A program made the position numbers and the translations under genes. Below are positions 33,996 to 42,473 of a stretch of DNA of 64,000 nucleotides, in pieces. The stretch comes from an uncultured Clostridia bacterium. GTDB taxonomy: Bacteria > Bacillota > Clostridia > Christensenellales > Aristaeellaceae. The notes under the pieces were generated by a model that saw only the letters and a program-made list of their open reading frames with translations, ran no database searches and was not told the DNA's origin. Numbering within the stretch: position 1 is the stretch's first letter; the number at the start of each line of letters is the position of its first letter. The stretch covers positions 77,925-141,924 of the forward strand of contig CAKUKM010000005.1 of assembly GCA_934663595.1 (NCBI GenBank). The letters run 5' to 3'.

Positions 33996-34553
33996 TTATT
34001 CCTCCTTGAAGCATTTGCTGCAGGGCGTAAATCCCAGCGCTTCGGCGGCTTCCTTCGTCTCCAGGCGCGGCGCTTCCGTGCGGCCGCAGAGCGGCTTGGA
34101 ATGGTATTTCTTGCCGCCGAGCAGCGGCTGCCAGACCCATTCCGCCTCGCTTTCCGCGCTGCGCAGCGCGATACCCGCGTGCGCCTTGCCGGTCATCGGC
34201 GTAATCAGCATGCCCTCGAGCTCGGTTGCCTCCGCAATCTCGGGAAGCTGATCGAGCGCTTCCTCCGTAAGCACATTCAGCGCGCGAAACGCCTCTTCGG
34301 CGGTCGCGGTCAGCTCCGTCTCCACCGGGGCGACGAGCGTCACCGCGGCGACCTCTTCGCCGATCAGGCAGACGTGCAATTCCATTTCGCCGTCCAGCTT
34401 CAGCACGCGCAGATCGCCCTTTTCCTTCCATTCGGCGCCCTCCGGCGCGGGAAACGCGGCCACATACGCGTCAAACGCGGGCAGAGCCTCGGCCAGCGCG
34501 GCTCCGGCCAGCATCATCAATGCAAGAATCAACAGCATCAGGCGCTTCAGCAT
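33996..34553 (-). CDS. secreted protein with Ada-like metal-binding tail
   Basis: The 185-residue protein has a clear signal peptide (MLKRLMLLILALMMLAGAALA) only partly quoted here by its features: Lys-Arg start, hydrophobic core, ALA cleavage site. The middle is unremarkable. The C-terminus has YHSKPLCGRTEAP and EALGFTPCSKCF, a H-x4-C ... P-C-x2-C pattern like the zinc-binding repeat of Ada and of many clostridial secreted proteins. The function is unknown. It starts 6 bases after the GH51 stop, so they form an operon. Confidence 0.75.
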   Translation of the reverse strand: MLKRLMLLILALMMLAGAALAEALPAFDAYVAAFPAPEGAEWKEKGDLRVLKLDGEMELHVCLIGEEVAAVTLVAPVETELTATAEEAFRALNVLTEEALDQLPEIAEATELEGMLITPMTGKAHAGIALRSAESEAEWVWQPLLGGKKYHSKPLCGRTEAPRLETKEAAEALGFTPCSKCFKEE

Positions 34554-34559
34554 CTCAGA

Positions 34560-36065
34560 TCACTCCTTCACAAATCGAATGACGTTCCAGCTCAGCGCGG
34601 GCACGCGAATCGCCGCGCGCCCCGAATCCATTTCGCCGCCCGGGCCGGCGGTGGGAGACACGTTGTCGGGATTTTCCTCGGTGTTCACGGCCTTTACATC
34701 GTCGTGATGCAGCAGAATGTGTTCCTCGAGGCGCAGCTTGCCGAACGCGCGCAGGTCGATCTCCAACTTGAAATCCTCCTGCAAATCGCGATTGACGCAG
34801 AACACCGTGACCGAGCCGTCGTCGCCGAGCGTGGCGGTCGCATCGATCGTGGGAACGGCCTCGAAATCGCGGCAATCGTACACAGGGCTGTCCACAATCG
34901 CGCGCAGCGCCGTGCCGCGGCCGTATTTCGACGCGTGCAGCAGCGGCCAGTACGTCGTCTGCGCCCAGCAACCGCCGCCGTTGCGCGTCATGATCGGCGC
35001 AATGACGTTCACCAGCTGCGCAAGGCACGCGATCTTCACGCGATCGGCGTTGCGCAGGAAGGTAATCAGGATCGAGCCGCACAGCAGCGCGTCCTCGAAA
35101 TTGTAAACGTCCTCCAGCAGCGGCAGCGCTCTTCCCCAGCGGTCGCGCTTCCAGACCTCCTTGTCCTGCTGATTGGAATGATACCACACGTTCCATTCGT
35201 CGAACGACAGATGGATCGTCTTCTTCGAATGCTTTTTGCCCTTGACCGCGTCGCAGATCGAGACCACCGTGCGGATGAATTCGTCGGTATCCATCGCGCG
35301 CGCGAGGAAGCCGGGCGTATCGCCGGTGGGATTGCCGTAATAGCGATGCAGCGAAACATAATCGATGTTGTCGTAGCATTCCGACAGCATTTCGTATTCC
35401 CACGAGCCGAACGTGGGCATTTCGGAGCTGGACGAGCCGCACGCGACCAGTTCGATGCTCGGGTCCACCCACTTCATCATCTTCGCCGATTCGTTCGCGA
35501 TTCGGCCGTATTCATGCGCCGTCTTCGCGCCCATCTGCCACGGGCCGTCCATCTCGTTGCCCAGGCACCACAGGCGAATGTTCAACGGGTCCTTTTTGCC
35601 GTTCTGAATGCGCAGGTCGGAAAACTTGCTTCCGCCCGGATGATTGGCGTATTCCACGATGTCGCGCGCCTGTTCCGGGCCGCGGGTGCCGAGGTTGATC
35701 GAATACATCGGGCTGGTATTCGCCTTTTCGCACCAGTCGCAGAATTCGTGCATGCCCACCTCGTTGGTCTCGGTCGTGAACCACGCCAGATCCAGCCGCT
35801 TCGGCCGGTTCGGGCCCACGGAGTCCTCCCAATTGAATCCGGAAACGAAATTGCCGCCGGGATAGCGCACCACCGGCACGCCCAGCGCGCGCACGCGCTC
35901 GATCACATCGCGACGAAAGCCCTGCTCATCCGCAAGCGGATGGCCGGGCTCGTAAATGCCGCCATAGACCGCGCGGCCGAGATGCTCGATGAACGAGCCG
36001 TACAGCCGCGGGTCGATTCTGCCGATCGTATATGCGCTGTCGAGAATGATTTTTGCCTCTTTCAT
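34560..36065 (-). CDS. alpha-L-arabinofuranosidase, GH51
   Basis: The 501-residue protein begins with GRIDPRLYGSFIEHLGRAVYG, typical of GH51, and carries PVVRYPGGNFVSGFNWED, the acid/base motif CLGNEMDGPWQ (Glu near residue 170) and the nucleophile motif LSFDEWNVWY (Glu near residue 289). A C-terminal beta domain follows. It lacks a signal peptide, so it releases arabinose from imported arabino-oligosaccharides inside the cell. The gene has its own promoter and is followed by the secreted protein gene. Confidence 0.94.
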   Translation of the reverse strand: MKEAKIILDSAYTIGRIDPRLYGSFIEHLGRAVYGGIYEPGHPLADEQGFRRDVIERVRALGVPVVRYPGGNFVSGFNWEDSVGPNRPKRLDLAWFTTETNEVGMHEFCDWCEKANTSPMYSINLGTRGPEQARDIVEYANHPGGSKFSDLRIQNGKKDPLNIRLWCLGNEMDGPWQMGAKTAHEYGRIANESAKMMKWVDPSIELVACGSSSSEMPTFGSWEYEMLSECYDNIDYVSLHRYYGNPTGDTPGFLARAMDTDEFIRTVVSICDAVKGKKHSKKTIHLSFDEWNVWYHSNQQDKEVWKRDRWGRALPLLEDVYNFEDALLCGSILITFLRNADRVKIACLAQLVNVIAPIMTRNGGGCWAQTTYWPLLHASKYGRGTALRAIVDSPVYDCRDFEAVPTIDATATLGDDGSVTVFCVNRDLQEDFKLEIDLRAFGKLRLEEHILLHHDDVKAVNTEENPDNVSPTAGPGGEMDSGRAAIRVPALSWNVIRFVKE

Positions 36066-36104
36066 GAGCGTTCTCCCCCTGTTTACAGGATTTTCCTCAT
36101 GAAT

Positions 36105-36133
36105 AGTATAACAGAGAATTTTACAATCGTCAA
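36105..36133 (-). promoter_or_regulatory. promoter of the GH51 operon
   Basis: On the minus strand TTGACG (36128-36133) and TATACT (36105-36110) with a 17-base spacer, 39 bases before the ATG. Confidence 0.75.
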
Positions 36134-36142
36134 TCCAATTTT

Positions 36143-36943
36143 TTACGGACGCAGGCCCATTCCGCCCTCCAATGTGAGCGTTTCGCCGGACATGTATTTA
36201 AAATCCGGCGACGCCAGCTGCACGCACACGCGGCCGATTTCCAGCTCCGAATCGCCGAAATGCCCCATCGGCGGCATTTTCACATTCGCCGCAAACGCCT
36301 CGGGATACGCCTTCTGGAACTTCTCCAGCTGCGCCGTCCACGCCAGGGGGCAAACGATATTGACGTTGATGCCGTCCTTTCCCCATTCCGTGGCCGCCAC
36401 GCGCGTCAGCCCGCGAATGCCCTCCTTCGCCGCCGCATACGCGCACTGACCCGCGTTTCCGAAAAGGCCCGCGCCGGAGGCGAAATTGATCACGCTGCCA
36501 TGCGACTGCGCGAGATACGGATAGCACGCCTTCATATAATAAAACGTCGCGTACAGGCCGGAATAGAGCGTCAGATTCAGCTGCTCCGTCGTGTGCTCCG
36601 CCAGCGGCACGCCAGACGCGGACGCCTGCGCATTGTTGATCAGCACCTGAATGCCGCCAAACGTCTCCACCGCCTGCCGAACCACGTTCTGAACGATCGC
36701 CTCGTTGTCCGCGCCCGCCGAAACGTCCGCCTGCACCGGCAGCACGCGCACGCCGTACAGATTCTCCAATTCGTCCTTCGCGTCCTCCAGCTTCTTTGCG
36801 TTGCGCCCCGTGATCACCAGATTCGCGCCCTCCCTGGCATATGCCGTCGCAATGCCATAGCCGATCGAGCCGCAGCGTCCGTCCTCCAGCACCGCGCGTC
36901 CCGCGCCCGTAATAATCGCCGTTTTTCCCTTCAAAAAGCTCAT
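36143..36943 (-). CDS. short-chain dehydrogenase with unusual nucleotide loop
   Basis: The 266-residue protein has SDR landmarks: NAQASASG-type NNAQA motif, NFASGAGLFGNAG (Ser), YAAAKEGIRGL (Tyr-x3-Lys) and SGETLTLEGGMGL at the C-terminus. The usual TGxxxGxG dinucleotide loop is TGAGRAVLEDGRCGSIGYG, with about nine extra residues between the first and last glycines. Start at 36943 follows AAGGAGG. It is divergent from a LysR regulator. The substrate is unknown. Confidence 0.88.
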   Translation of the reverse strand: MSFLKGKTAIITGAGRAVLEDGRCGSIGYGIATAYAREGANLVITGRNAKKLEDAKDELENLYGVRVLPVQADVSAGADNEAIVQNVVRQAVETFGGIQVLINNAQASASGVPLAEHTTEQLNLTLYSGLYATFYYMKACYPYLAQSHGSVINFASGAGLFGNAGQCAYAAAKEGIRGLTRVAATEWGKDGINVNIVCPLAWTAQLEKFQKAYPEAFAANVKMPPMGHFGDSELEIGRVCVQLASPDFKYMSGETLTLEGGMGLRP

Positions 36944-37080
36944 GCTCTGCGCCTCCTTGCCTTGCTGTTGATACCAGTATACCGCCTTTTCGCGAATATA
37001 CAAATTGATATTTTCAATAAATCAATAGACATTCATGATATATTGTGATATATTATAGGAGGCGAAGGGAGGTTCGATGC
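36944..37080. promoter_or_regulatory. divergent SDR/lysR promoter region
   Basis: An A/T-rich stretch with ATATATTGTGATATATTATA (37034-37053) holds probable -10 sequences for the LysR gene and partial dyads of the T-N11-A type bound by LysR proteins. Exact promoter assignment is not possible by eye. Confidence 0.4.
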
Positions 37081-37974
37081 ATGAATCTGTATCATTTGCG
37101 ATATTTCGTAGCGCTGGCGGGACTGCAGCACTACACGAAGGCGGCGGAGGCGCTGGCGATCACGCAGCCGAGCCTGAGCCATGCGATCGCGCTGATGGAG
37201 GACGAGCTGGGCGTGCCGCTGTTTATGAAGAGCGGCCGAAACGTGCTGCTCACGCATTACGGCGAAGAATTCCTGAAAACGGCGCGGCGCACGCTGAGCG
37301 CCCTGGATGAGGGCGTGGAGGCGATCCGGCGCAGCGCGGGCGGCGAAGAGGCGATCCGTCTGGGCTTCTGCGCGTCGATGGGCATTGATTTCGTTCCCCG
37401 AATGGTGGCAGGCTTTCTGAAAATGACGCCGGATGTGCGATTCCTCTTCCACGAAGCCGACGCGCCGCAGCTGCTCCGCGGGCTCGCGGCCGGCGAATTC
37501 GACGCAATCTTCTGCGAAGAACCGCCAAAGACGGAATTCGAAGTGCATCCGGTCTGCCGGCAGCAGTGGGTCGTGGTCGCGGCAAGGGAGAGCGCGCTGG
37601 CGGCGAAGGCGGAGATCACGCCGGAAGAGCTCGCGCGGGAAAAGCTGATTCTGTTTCCCAAGGGAACCTTTTCGCGAAAAATCACGGATCGAATGTTTGA
37701 ATCGGCGGGCGTTCAGGCGGAAGCGACCTACGAGGCGGAATCCAAGCCGCTGATCGCCGGTCTGGTCGCACAGGGTCTGGGCGCGTCGCCGGTATTGAAG
37801 GAAAGCGCGCAGCAGATGCCGAAGCTCGCCGCCGTGCCGATCAAAACGCCGGAAAACGCGCTGTCCTTCAGCCTGATCCACGCAAAGAAGAAGTTCATGT
37901 CGCCGGCCGTGCAGCGCTTCTGCAAATACGTTCTGGCGCAAAGCAGCAAAAAGCCCGATTCATCGAAAAAATGA
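37081..37974 (+). CDS. LysR family transcriptional regulator
   Basis: The 297-residue protein begins MNLYHLRYFVALAGLQHYTK and has the LysR helix-turn-helix AAEALAITQPSLSHAIALME, then GVPLFMKSGRNVLLTHYG, with a C-terminal effector domain of two lobes (IRLGFCASMG, LAAGEFDAIFCEEP). The start at 37081 follows GGGAGG. It is divergent from the SDR gene, its likely target. The stop lies inside the terminator of the convergent CorC-like gene. Confidence 0.93.
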   Translation: MNLYHLRYFVALAGLQHYTKAAEALAITQPSLSHAIALMEDELGVPLFMKSGRNVLLTHYGEEFLKTARRTLSALDEGVEAIRRSAGGEEAIRLGFCASMGIDFVPRMVAGFLKMTPDVRFLFHEADAPQLLRGLAAGEFDAIFCEEPPKTEFEVHPVCRQQWVVVAARESALAAKAEITPEELAREKLILFPKGTFSRKITDRMFESAGVQAEATYEAESKPLIAGLVAQGLGASPVLKESAQQMPKLAAVPIKTPENALSFSLIHAKKKFMSPAVQRFCKYVLAQSSKKPDSSKK

Positions 37975-37977
37975 ATC
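37957..37977 (-). terminator. terminator of the corC-like gene
   Basis: GATTCAT/ATGAATC stem (7 bp, extended by flanking pairs) followed on the minus strand by GGGCTTTTTG. It overlaps the end of the lysR coding region. Confidence 0.65.
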
Positions 37978-37997
37978 AGGCAAACGCCTCAAAGCAA

Positions 37998-39254
37998 TCA
38001 GCTCGCCTCGGCCTCGCTCTTTTCGGGCTGCGCGACCGTGACCTTGATTTCGTCCACGCGGTGGTTGTCGACCTTGGTGACCTGAATGTGCGCGCCTTCG
38101 CAATCAAACGCGTCGCCGACCTGCGGCACGCGCCCGAAGCGCTCCATGACCCAGCCGCTCACGGACACCATTTCCGAATCGAGCTTGAGATTCAGCTGAT
38201 CGGCAAAATCGGAGAAATTCATCGCCGCGTCCACGATATACGCGTTCGGCGCGATGCGGCGCAGCAGCACCTCTTCCTCGTCGTGCTCGTCCCAGATTTC
38301 GCCGACGAGCTCCTCCAGGATGTCCTCCATCGTCACGATGCCGCAGGTGCCGCCGTATTCGTCGATCACGACGGCGACATGCGTCTTCGCGCGCTGCAGC
38401 TTTTTCAGAATCAGGCTGATCGGCTCGTTTTCCAGCACGAAGATCGTGGGCGAAAGGATCTCGCGAATGGGCTTGTCGGTAATTCCAACGCCCACATAGA
38501 AGTCCTTCTGGTGGAGCGTGCCGAGGATGTTGTCGATCGTGTCCTGATAAATCAGCAGGCGCGAATACTTCGTCTCGTTGAACATCTCGGCAATGCGCTT
38601 TTTGTCCGCATCCACGGGCAGCGCCGCCAGATCCACTCGATGAATCAGCACGTCGCGCGCCTCCTGCTCGGAAAACTCGATGGCGTTCTTGAGCAGGCCG
38701 CCCTCGTTTTCATCGATGCTGCCCTCCTGCTGCACCTCGTCGACCATCATCAGAAGCTCTTCCTGCGACATCTTGTTGCTCGGCTGCAGGCGGAACAGCT
38801 TATTCAGCAGCTTTTTCCACAGCGAGAATACCGCGGTCAGCGGCGTAAAGAACCAGATAATTGCCTGAATGATCGGCGCGGAGAAGCAGGCAAACTGCTC
38901 GGCGCAGTCCTTGGCGATGCTTTTCGGCGAAATTTCGCCAAAGATCAGAACCGCCACGGTGATCACGACGGTCGAAACCGTCGCGCCGATATCGCCCAGC
39001 TCGCGCGTAAACAGCACCGTGCCGATGGACGCCAGCGCGATATTGACGATATTATTGCCGATCAGGATCGTCGAAATCAGCTTGTCGTAGCGCTCGTCAA
39101 GCCTGCAGGCCAGCGCCGCGCCGCGATTGCCCTTTTCGGCGAGCGTCTTCATCTTCGTCTTGTTCATCGACAGAAACGCGGTTTCCGTCGCGGAGAAATA
39201 GGCCGACAGGATCAGGCACACGAGCATGATCAATATATAAGAAACGGTAGACAC
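37998..39254 (-). CDS. CNNM/CorC (HlyC) family Mg/Co transporter-like protein
   Basis: The 418-residue protein has an N-terminal DUF21 membrane domain with three or four helices (CLILSAYFSATETAFLS, IGNNIVNIALASIGTVLF, VLIFGEISPKSIAKD), a CBS-pair (DVLIHRVDLAALPVD, KTHVAVVIDEYGGTCGIVTMEDILEELVGE) and a C-terminal CorC_HlyC domain. The family exports or senses divalent cations. The start is probably GTG at 39254, eight bases after AAGGAG; the TTG at 39260 is closer. It is preceded by an unusually long leader. Confidence 0.92.
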   Translation of the reverse strand: MSTVSYILIMLVCLILSAYFSATETAFLSMNKTKMKTLAEKGNRGAALACRLDERYDKLISTILIGNNIVNIALASIGTVLFTRELGDIGATVSTVVITVAVLIFGEISPKSIAKDCAEQFACFSAPIIQAIIWFFTPLTAVFSLWKKLLNKLFRLQPSNKMSQEELLMMVDEVQQEGSIDENEGGLLKNAIEFSEQEARDVLIHRVDLAALPVDADKKRIAEMFNETKYSRLLIYQDTIDNILGTLHQKDFYVGVGITDKPIREILSPTIFVLENEPISLILKKLQRAKTHVAVVIDEYGGTCGIVTMEDILEELVGEIWDEHDEEEVLLRRIAPNAYIVDAAMNFSDFADQLNLKLDSEMVSVSGWVMERFGRVPQVGDAFDCEGAHIQVTKVDNHRVDEIKVTVAQPEKSEAEAS

Positions 39255-39339
39255 TTCCAAAACTCCTTCGATCTGTCATTTTCCAAAAAATGCAACAAAA
39301 ACACATCCACTCCGCTCCCAACGGCGGCGCAGACATGCT

Positions 39340-39405
39340 CTAGCAGATTAAATGACGGATCAAACGATCATAATTCCCAGGATCGTCGCATCGGTCGTTA
39401 TCCAT
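39340..39405 (-). CDS. possible 21-residue leader peptide in the corC-like 5' region
   Basis: After the promoter, an SD-like AAAGGATGGG precedes ATG at 39405 and the frame MDNDRCDDPGNYDRLIRHLI ends with Cys and a TAG stop. It is acidic at its N-terminal half (five Asp in the first twelve residues). The leader of about 190 bases before the transporter gene could regulate it in response to ions through this peptide. No homologue is known to me. Confidence 0.35.
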   Translation of the reverse strand: MDNDRCDDPGNYDRLIRHLIC

Positions 39406-39443
39406 GCTGTCGATTTCCCATCCTTTCCGAAATGATTTCCCCC

Positions 39444-39472
39444 ATTATACCCGATCCGTCGAACTCTGTCAA
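39444..39472 (-). promoter_or_regulatory. consensus promoter of the corC-like gene
   Basis: On the minus strand TTGACA (39467-39472) and TATAAT (39444-39449) with exactly 17 bases between: a perfect sigma-A match. Confidence 0.85.
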
Positions 39473-39603
39473 GCAGAAAAGCTCTGTGCACCGTTCACGA
39501 GGTCTCCCCTATTTAACACCTCCAGAATTTCGTGAATGTCTATGCGCTCCGGGATCAGAGCCAGAATCAATTCGCTTTCCTGGCGCTCAAACGCAATGCT
39601 CAT
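39469..39603 (-). CDS. possible small protein at the end of the BREX block
   Basis: ATG at 39603 opens a 44-codon frame starting MSIAFERQESELILALIPER and ending at a TGA that overlaps the -35 of the corC promoter. The amphipathic composition looks protein-like, but the SD (GAGAAG) is weak. It may be a remnant of a longer gene. Confidence 0.25.
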   Translation of the reverse strand: MSIAFERQESELILALIPERIDIHEILEVLNRGDLVNGAQSFSA

Positions 39604-39816
39604 GGACAATCTTCTCGCAATAGTTATCAACCACCAGCTCCATTATAAGAAAAATACCGAAACAGCGCAACAAACAATCCGAGGGATGCATCTCCTGACG
39701 CAGTACCGAACGGCGTATTTCAAAATACATGATTCCCAGTACACATCGGCAGACACATGTTCTCCCTCAAATCCCCCTGGAACAGCGGCCAAAGATAAAC
39801 CGTTCCATTACTCCGC
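39604..39816. other. intergenic, nothing recognised
   Basis: The stretch between the possible small frame and the zinc-ribbon gene is more A/T-rich than average. No promoter, terminator stem or conserved frame could be supported. Confidence 0.5.
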
Positions 39817-40791
39817 TTATTTGCACTTCAGCGCCTCTTCGGTTTCCGTCCGGATCTGGCACACCCTTTCGTAGGCGTCCACCATATCCACCTTCTGCGC
39901 CTGATAGGCACGATCCAGCGCCAGATGCAGCGCCTGCCTCCACTGATCGGCATAAGCCTCCAACGCCTCCAGCTTCGCGCACTCGTTCTGGTCTGTCTCG
40001 CTCAGCGCGTTGGAATCGTTCGCGGCCCGGACGAGCTGCTGCACGCTCTCCCAGAATGCCTGCACAAAATCATCGCAGCTTTCGCCGAACAGTGGATCGC
40101 ATTCCGCCTCCGCCAGCGCGCGGAGCCGCCCGCTCAGCGCCCGCAAATCGCCTTTGGGAGCTTCCTCCGGGAGTTTCTCAAAGGCCGACTGCGCGACGTA
40201 CAGGCCGTATTCACCGACCATTGTATAAAGGCGCGACCGGACACTCTCCACCGCCTGAAGCAGGGGTTCCCATTCGTCGACCGCAGAAACGCCTGGCGTT
40301 CCGTCGGGCGCGGAAGAAAGAATCCAGCTGGGGCGTTTCAGCGTCTCCTCTTCCCCCAGCACCTCCGCCAGCCGCACGCCCACGCGGTCAAACTGCTCCA
40401 CAGCCGCCTGAGCATCGATGGAGGCGGTTGTCTTTACCGCGTTGCCCGAGCGCAGCAGCTTGGCGATTTTTTCAATCAGCCCGTCGCACTGCTGCCGGAA
40501 CTGAGCGACCGAGCTGCAATCCTGAAAGTTCCAATCGTCCAAATCGAGCTGCTGTCTGGAATACTCTTCCCAGAGAGAATTCTCTTTCTCCAATAGCCCC
40601 AGCGTTTTGAAGATCTCCATGCCCGTCTTGCGCCAGTATTGCTCCTGTACGGTGCGCCCGCCGTCCGAAGCGATGACGATTTTCGTCGAAGGCATTTCTC
40701 CCGACGCATAGGCCGCACCGCAGAACGGGCAGAAGAAAATGGTTTCCTCGCAATCGAATGTCCGCCCGCATTTTCTGCACGAATAGGTCAT
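39817..40791 (-). CDS. zinc-ribbon protein, last gene of the extended BREX operon
   Basis: The 324-residue protein begins with a zinc ribbon, CRKC (Cys5, Cys8) and CPFC (Cys21, Cys24). The rest is predicted mostly helical, with an extended region ending at residue ~324 (RVCQIRTETEEALKCK). No enzymatic motif is seen. It follows the ParB-like gene by 27 bases with its own SD (AAGGAAGAG). Zinc-ribbon plus helical proteins often act as adaptors. Its place in the operon suggests a role with the ParB-like and LRR/alpha-CTD proteins, but this is inference. Confidence 0.75.
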   Translation of the reverse strand: MTYSCRKCGRTFDCEETIFFCPFCGAAYASGEMPSTKIVIASDGGRTVQEQYWRKTGMEIFKTLGLLEKENSLWEEYSRQQLDLDDWNFQDCSSVAQFRQQCDGLIEKIAKLLRSGNAVKTTASIDAQAAVEQFDRVGVRLAEVLGEEETLKRPSWILSSAPDGTPGVSAVDEWEPLLQAVESVRSRLYTMVGEYGLYVAQSAFEKLPEEAPKGDLRALSGRLRALAEAECDPLFGESCDDFVQAFWESVQQLVRAANDSNALSETDQNECAKLEALEAYADQWRQALHLALDRAYQAQKVDMVDAYERVCQIRTETEEALKCK

Positions 40792-40818
40792 TGATTCTCT
40801 TCCTTCCTCATTCCCGAC

Positions 40819-42471
40819 TCAAAAGCCGAAGTCCGTCGTAAAGCTCATCTGTATGGAAAAAGGCAGCAATAACTGCAACGCATCGTCCGCTCCCTCCGCT
40901 TCCTGAACGGCAAGACAGCACTGCGTCGCCGCCGACATGCGCGCGTCCAGCAGGAACGGACACTGCACCGTCTCCCCTTCGGCAATGCACAGGCGCACGT
41001 TTTCACTGGCGCGCCGCTGCTTCTCATCGACGAAAAACAAAAGATACTCGGCCGACTGTCCTTCGCAACCGCCGCGACCGGTGAAGCGAAGAGAAAAGCT
41101 CAGACTCGACAGCGTCTTTCCCGCGTCCTCACACTGCGGGAACGGCATGCCAAGCTTCAGCGGCGCGATAAAGTACCGCTTCTGCGTCGGCGGCGCATCG
41201 AACAGATCCGTATCGTCCTCCAAGGTTCTCGGAGCCGACGCAGGTTTTTCGGCGGAATCAGATCCGATCAGCACATCGAAGCTGGAAACCATTTGCGAAA
41301 GCCGGTTCATCTGCTCGCGCAGCTTATCGCGCTCGCCGTCGTTCAGCTTTTCAAGAATGCGCGTGTCCACGTCCTTCAGCATGGTAATGCTTTTGGTGAC
41401 AATGCGCGACGGCTTGCTGCGCGTTTCGCTGCGCCGCGCTTTTAGCAGCGATTTGTCCATGGACAGCTGCAAATCCTCCGTGATCTGCTCATTTTCACGT
41501 ACAAAACGATCCAACATCGGCTTGGAATCGGGACGTGTTGCCCGAAGGCGCTCGCGCGCCTGCTCGCCCAGGCGCTGTTGCTCCTTTAAGTAGGCCGGCA
41601 AAAGTCCGTTGATCAACATGGACTGAAGACTTTGAATGTATTTGCGCCCATCGCCGACAGTTTTCATCATGATATTCAGAAAAACCGCTTCCTTGACCTG
41701 GCGCTGCTTTTCCGGCTCCGGGAACTTTTTCAGCAAATCCGACAAATCTGAAAGCACGCTGACCACCTGATACTCGCGCGCCACATAATACTGCTTCGGC
41801 ATGCCGATATACTCCAGGAATTCCACCAGAAGCTTGGCGTTGGCCACGCGCTTGCGCACCTCGAAAACGGTCTCGTTGGTGCTCCGGGCATATTCCTCTA
41901 CCGTCAGCATTTCGCTTTCCACGATATCCTGATACACGCCAACCAGCCTGTCCAGCGGATTGTAATCGACCTTCTTTTCCTCGCCGTGCTGAATAGACAG
42001 CTCAAGCATTTTGATCTGTTTGCGATCGTTTTCCAGACTGGATTGCAGAATCACCGTTTCAAACCAGTTGAATCGCTCCTCTTTTTCCGCCAGTCTGCGC
42101 AGACATGTAAAGCGGCGATTGCCGTCGATCAGCCGCCCATCCGCCAGCACCACTCCGGGTTCCCGCTGGCCCACCAGCTCGATGTTCATCTGCGTGCGGT
42201 CAATGGCCGCCGGATTGCTTTGAATGATGAAATCCTCAATGATCTTGTTGTATTCGTCGCGCTCCAGCACGGAAAACGCTCCGCTGCCGTGGCGGCTCGT
42301 GTACTGGCTGATCCATGAGGCAATCCGGTCATTCTGGTCGTTGTAATACAGGCAGTCCAGGCGCACCCGATAGACCGGACAAACCTTCGTTTCGCCGTCG
42401 AGCGTCAGTTTTCGGCTGATTCCCGTGGGCAGCACCACGGTATCCATCCCTTCCAGCAGCAGATTGTTCAT
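40819..42471 (-). CDS. ParB/Srx-like nuclease-type protein associated with BREX
   Basis: The 550-residue protein has an N-terminal ParB-superfamily-like core with VLADGRLIDGNRRFTCLRRL near residues 107-126 (the DGNRR box typical of ParB/Srx-like domains). It is followed by a helical domain with EEYARSTNETVFEVRKRVANAK, reminiscent of a ParB-type HTH. The C-terminal 150 residues are beta-rich. The start is ATG at 42471: its SD GAGGTG includes the stop of the preceding gene, two bases away, so translation is coupled. ParB-like proteins in defence loci can be CTPases or nickases. Here the function is unknown. Confidence 0.72.
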   Translation of the reverse strand: MNNLLLEGMDTVVLPTGISRKLTLDGETKVCPVYRVRLDCLYYNDQNDRIASWISQYTSRHGSGAFSVLERDEYNKIIEDFIIQSNPAAIDRTQMNIELVGQREPGVVLADGRLIDGNRRFTCLRRLAEKEERFNWFETVILQSSLENDRKQIKMLELSIQHGEEKKVDYNPLDRLVGVYQDIVESEMLTVEEYARSTNETVFEVRKRVANAKLLVEFLEYIGMPKQYYVAREYQVVSVLSDLSDLLKKFPEPEKQRQVKEAVFLNIMMKTVGDGRKYIQSLQSMLINGLLPAYLKEQQRLGEQARERLRATRPDSKPMLDRFVRENEQITEDLQLSMDKSLLKARRSETRSKPSRIVTKSITMLKDVDTRILEKLNDGERDKLREQMNRLSQMVSSFDVLIGSDSAEKPASAPRTLEDDTDLFDAPPTQKRYFIAPLKLGMPFPQCEDAGKTLSSLSFSLRFTGRGGCEGQSAEYLLFFVDEKQRRASENVRLCIAEGETVQCPFLLDARMSAATQCCLAVQEAEGADDALQLLLPFSIQMSFTTDFGF

Positions 42472-42473
42472 AT

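Noticed and set aside
39536..39874. 112-codon plus-strand frame before the zinc-ribbon gene
   Set aside because: Ser/Thr/His-rich composition, no SD, and it runs into the antisense of the zinc-ribbon gene.
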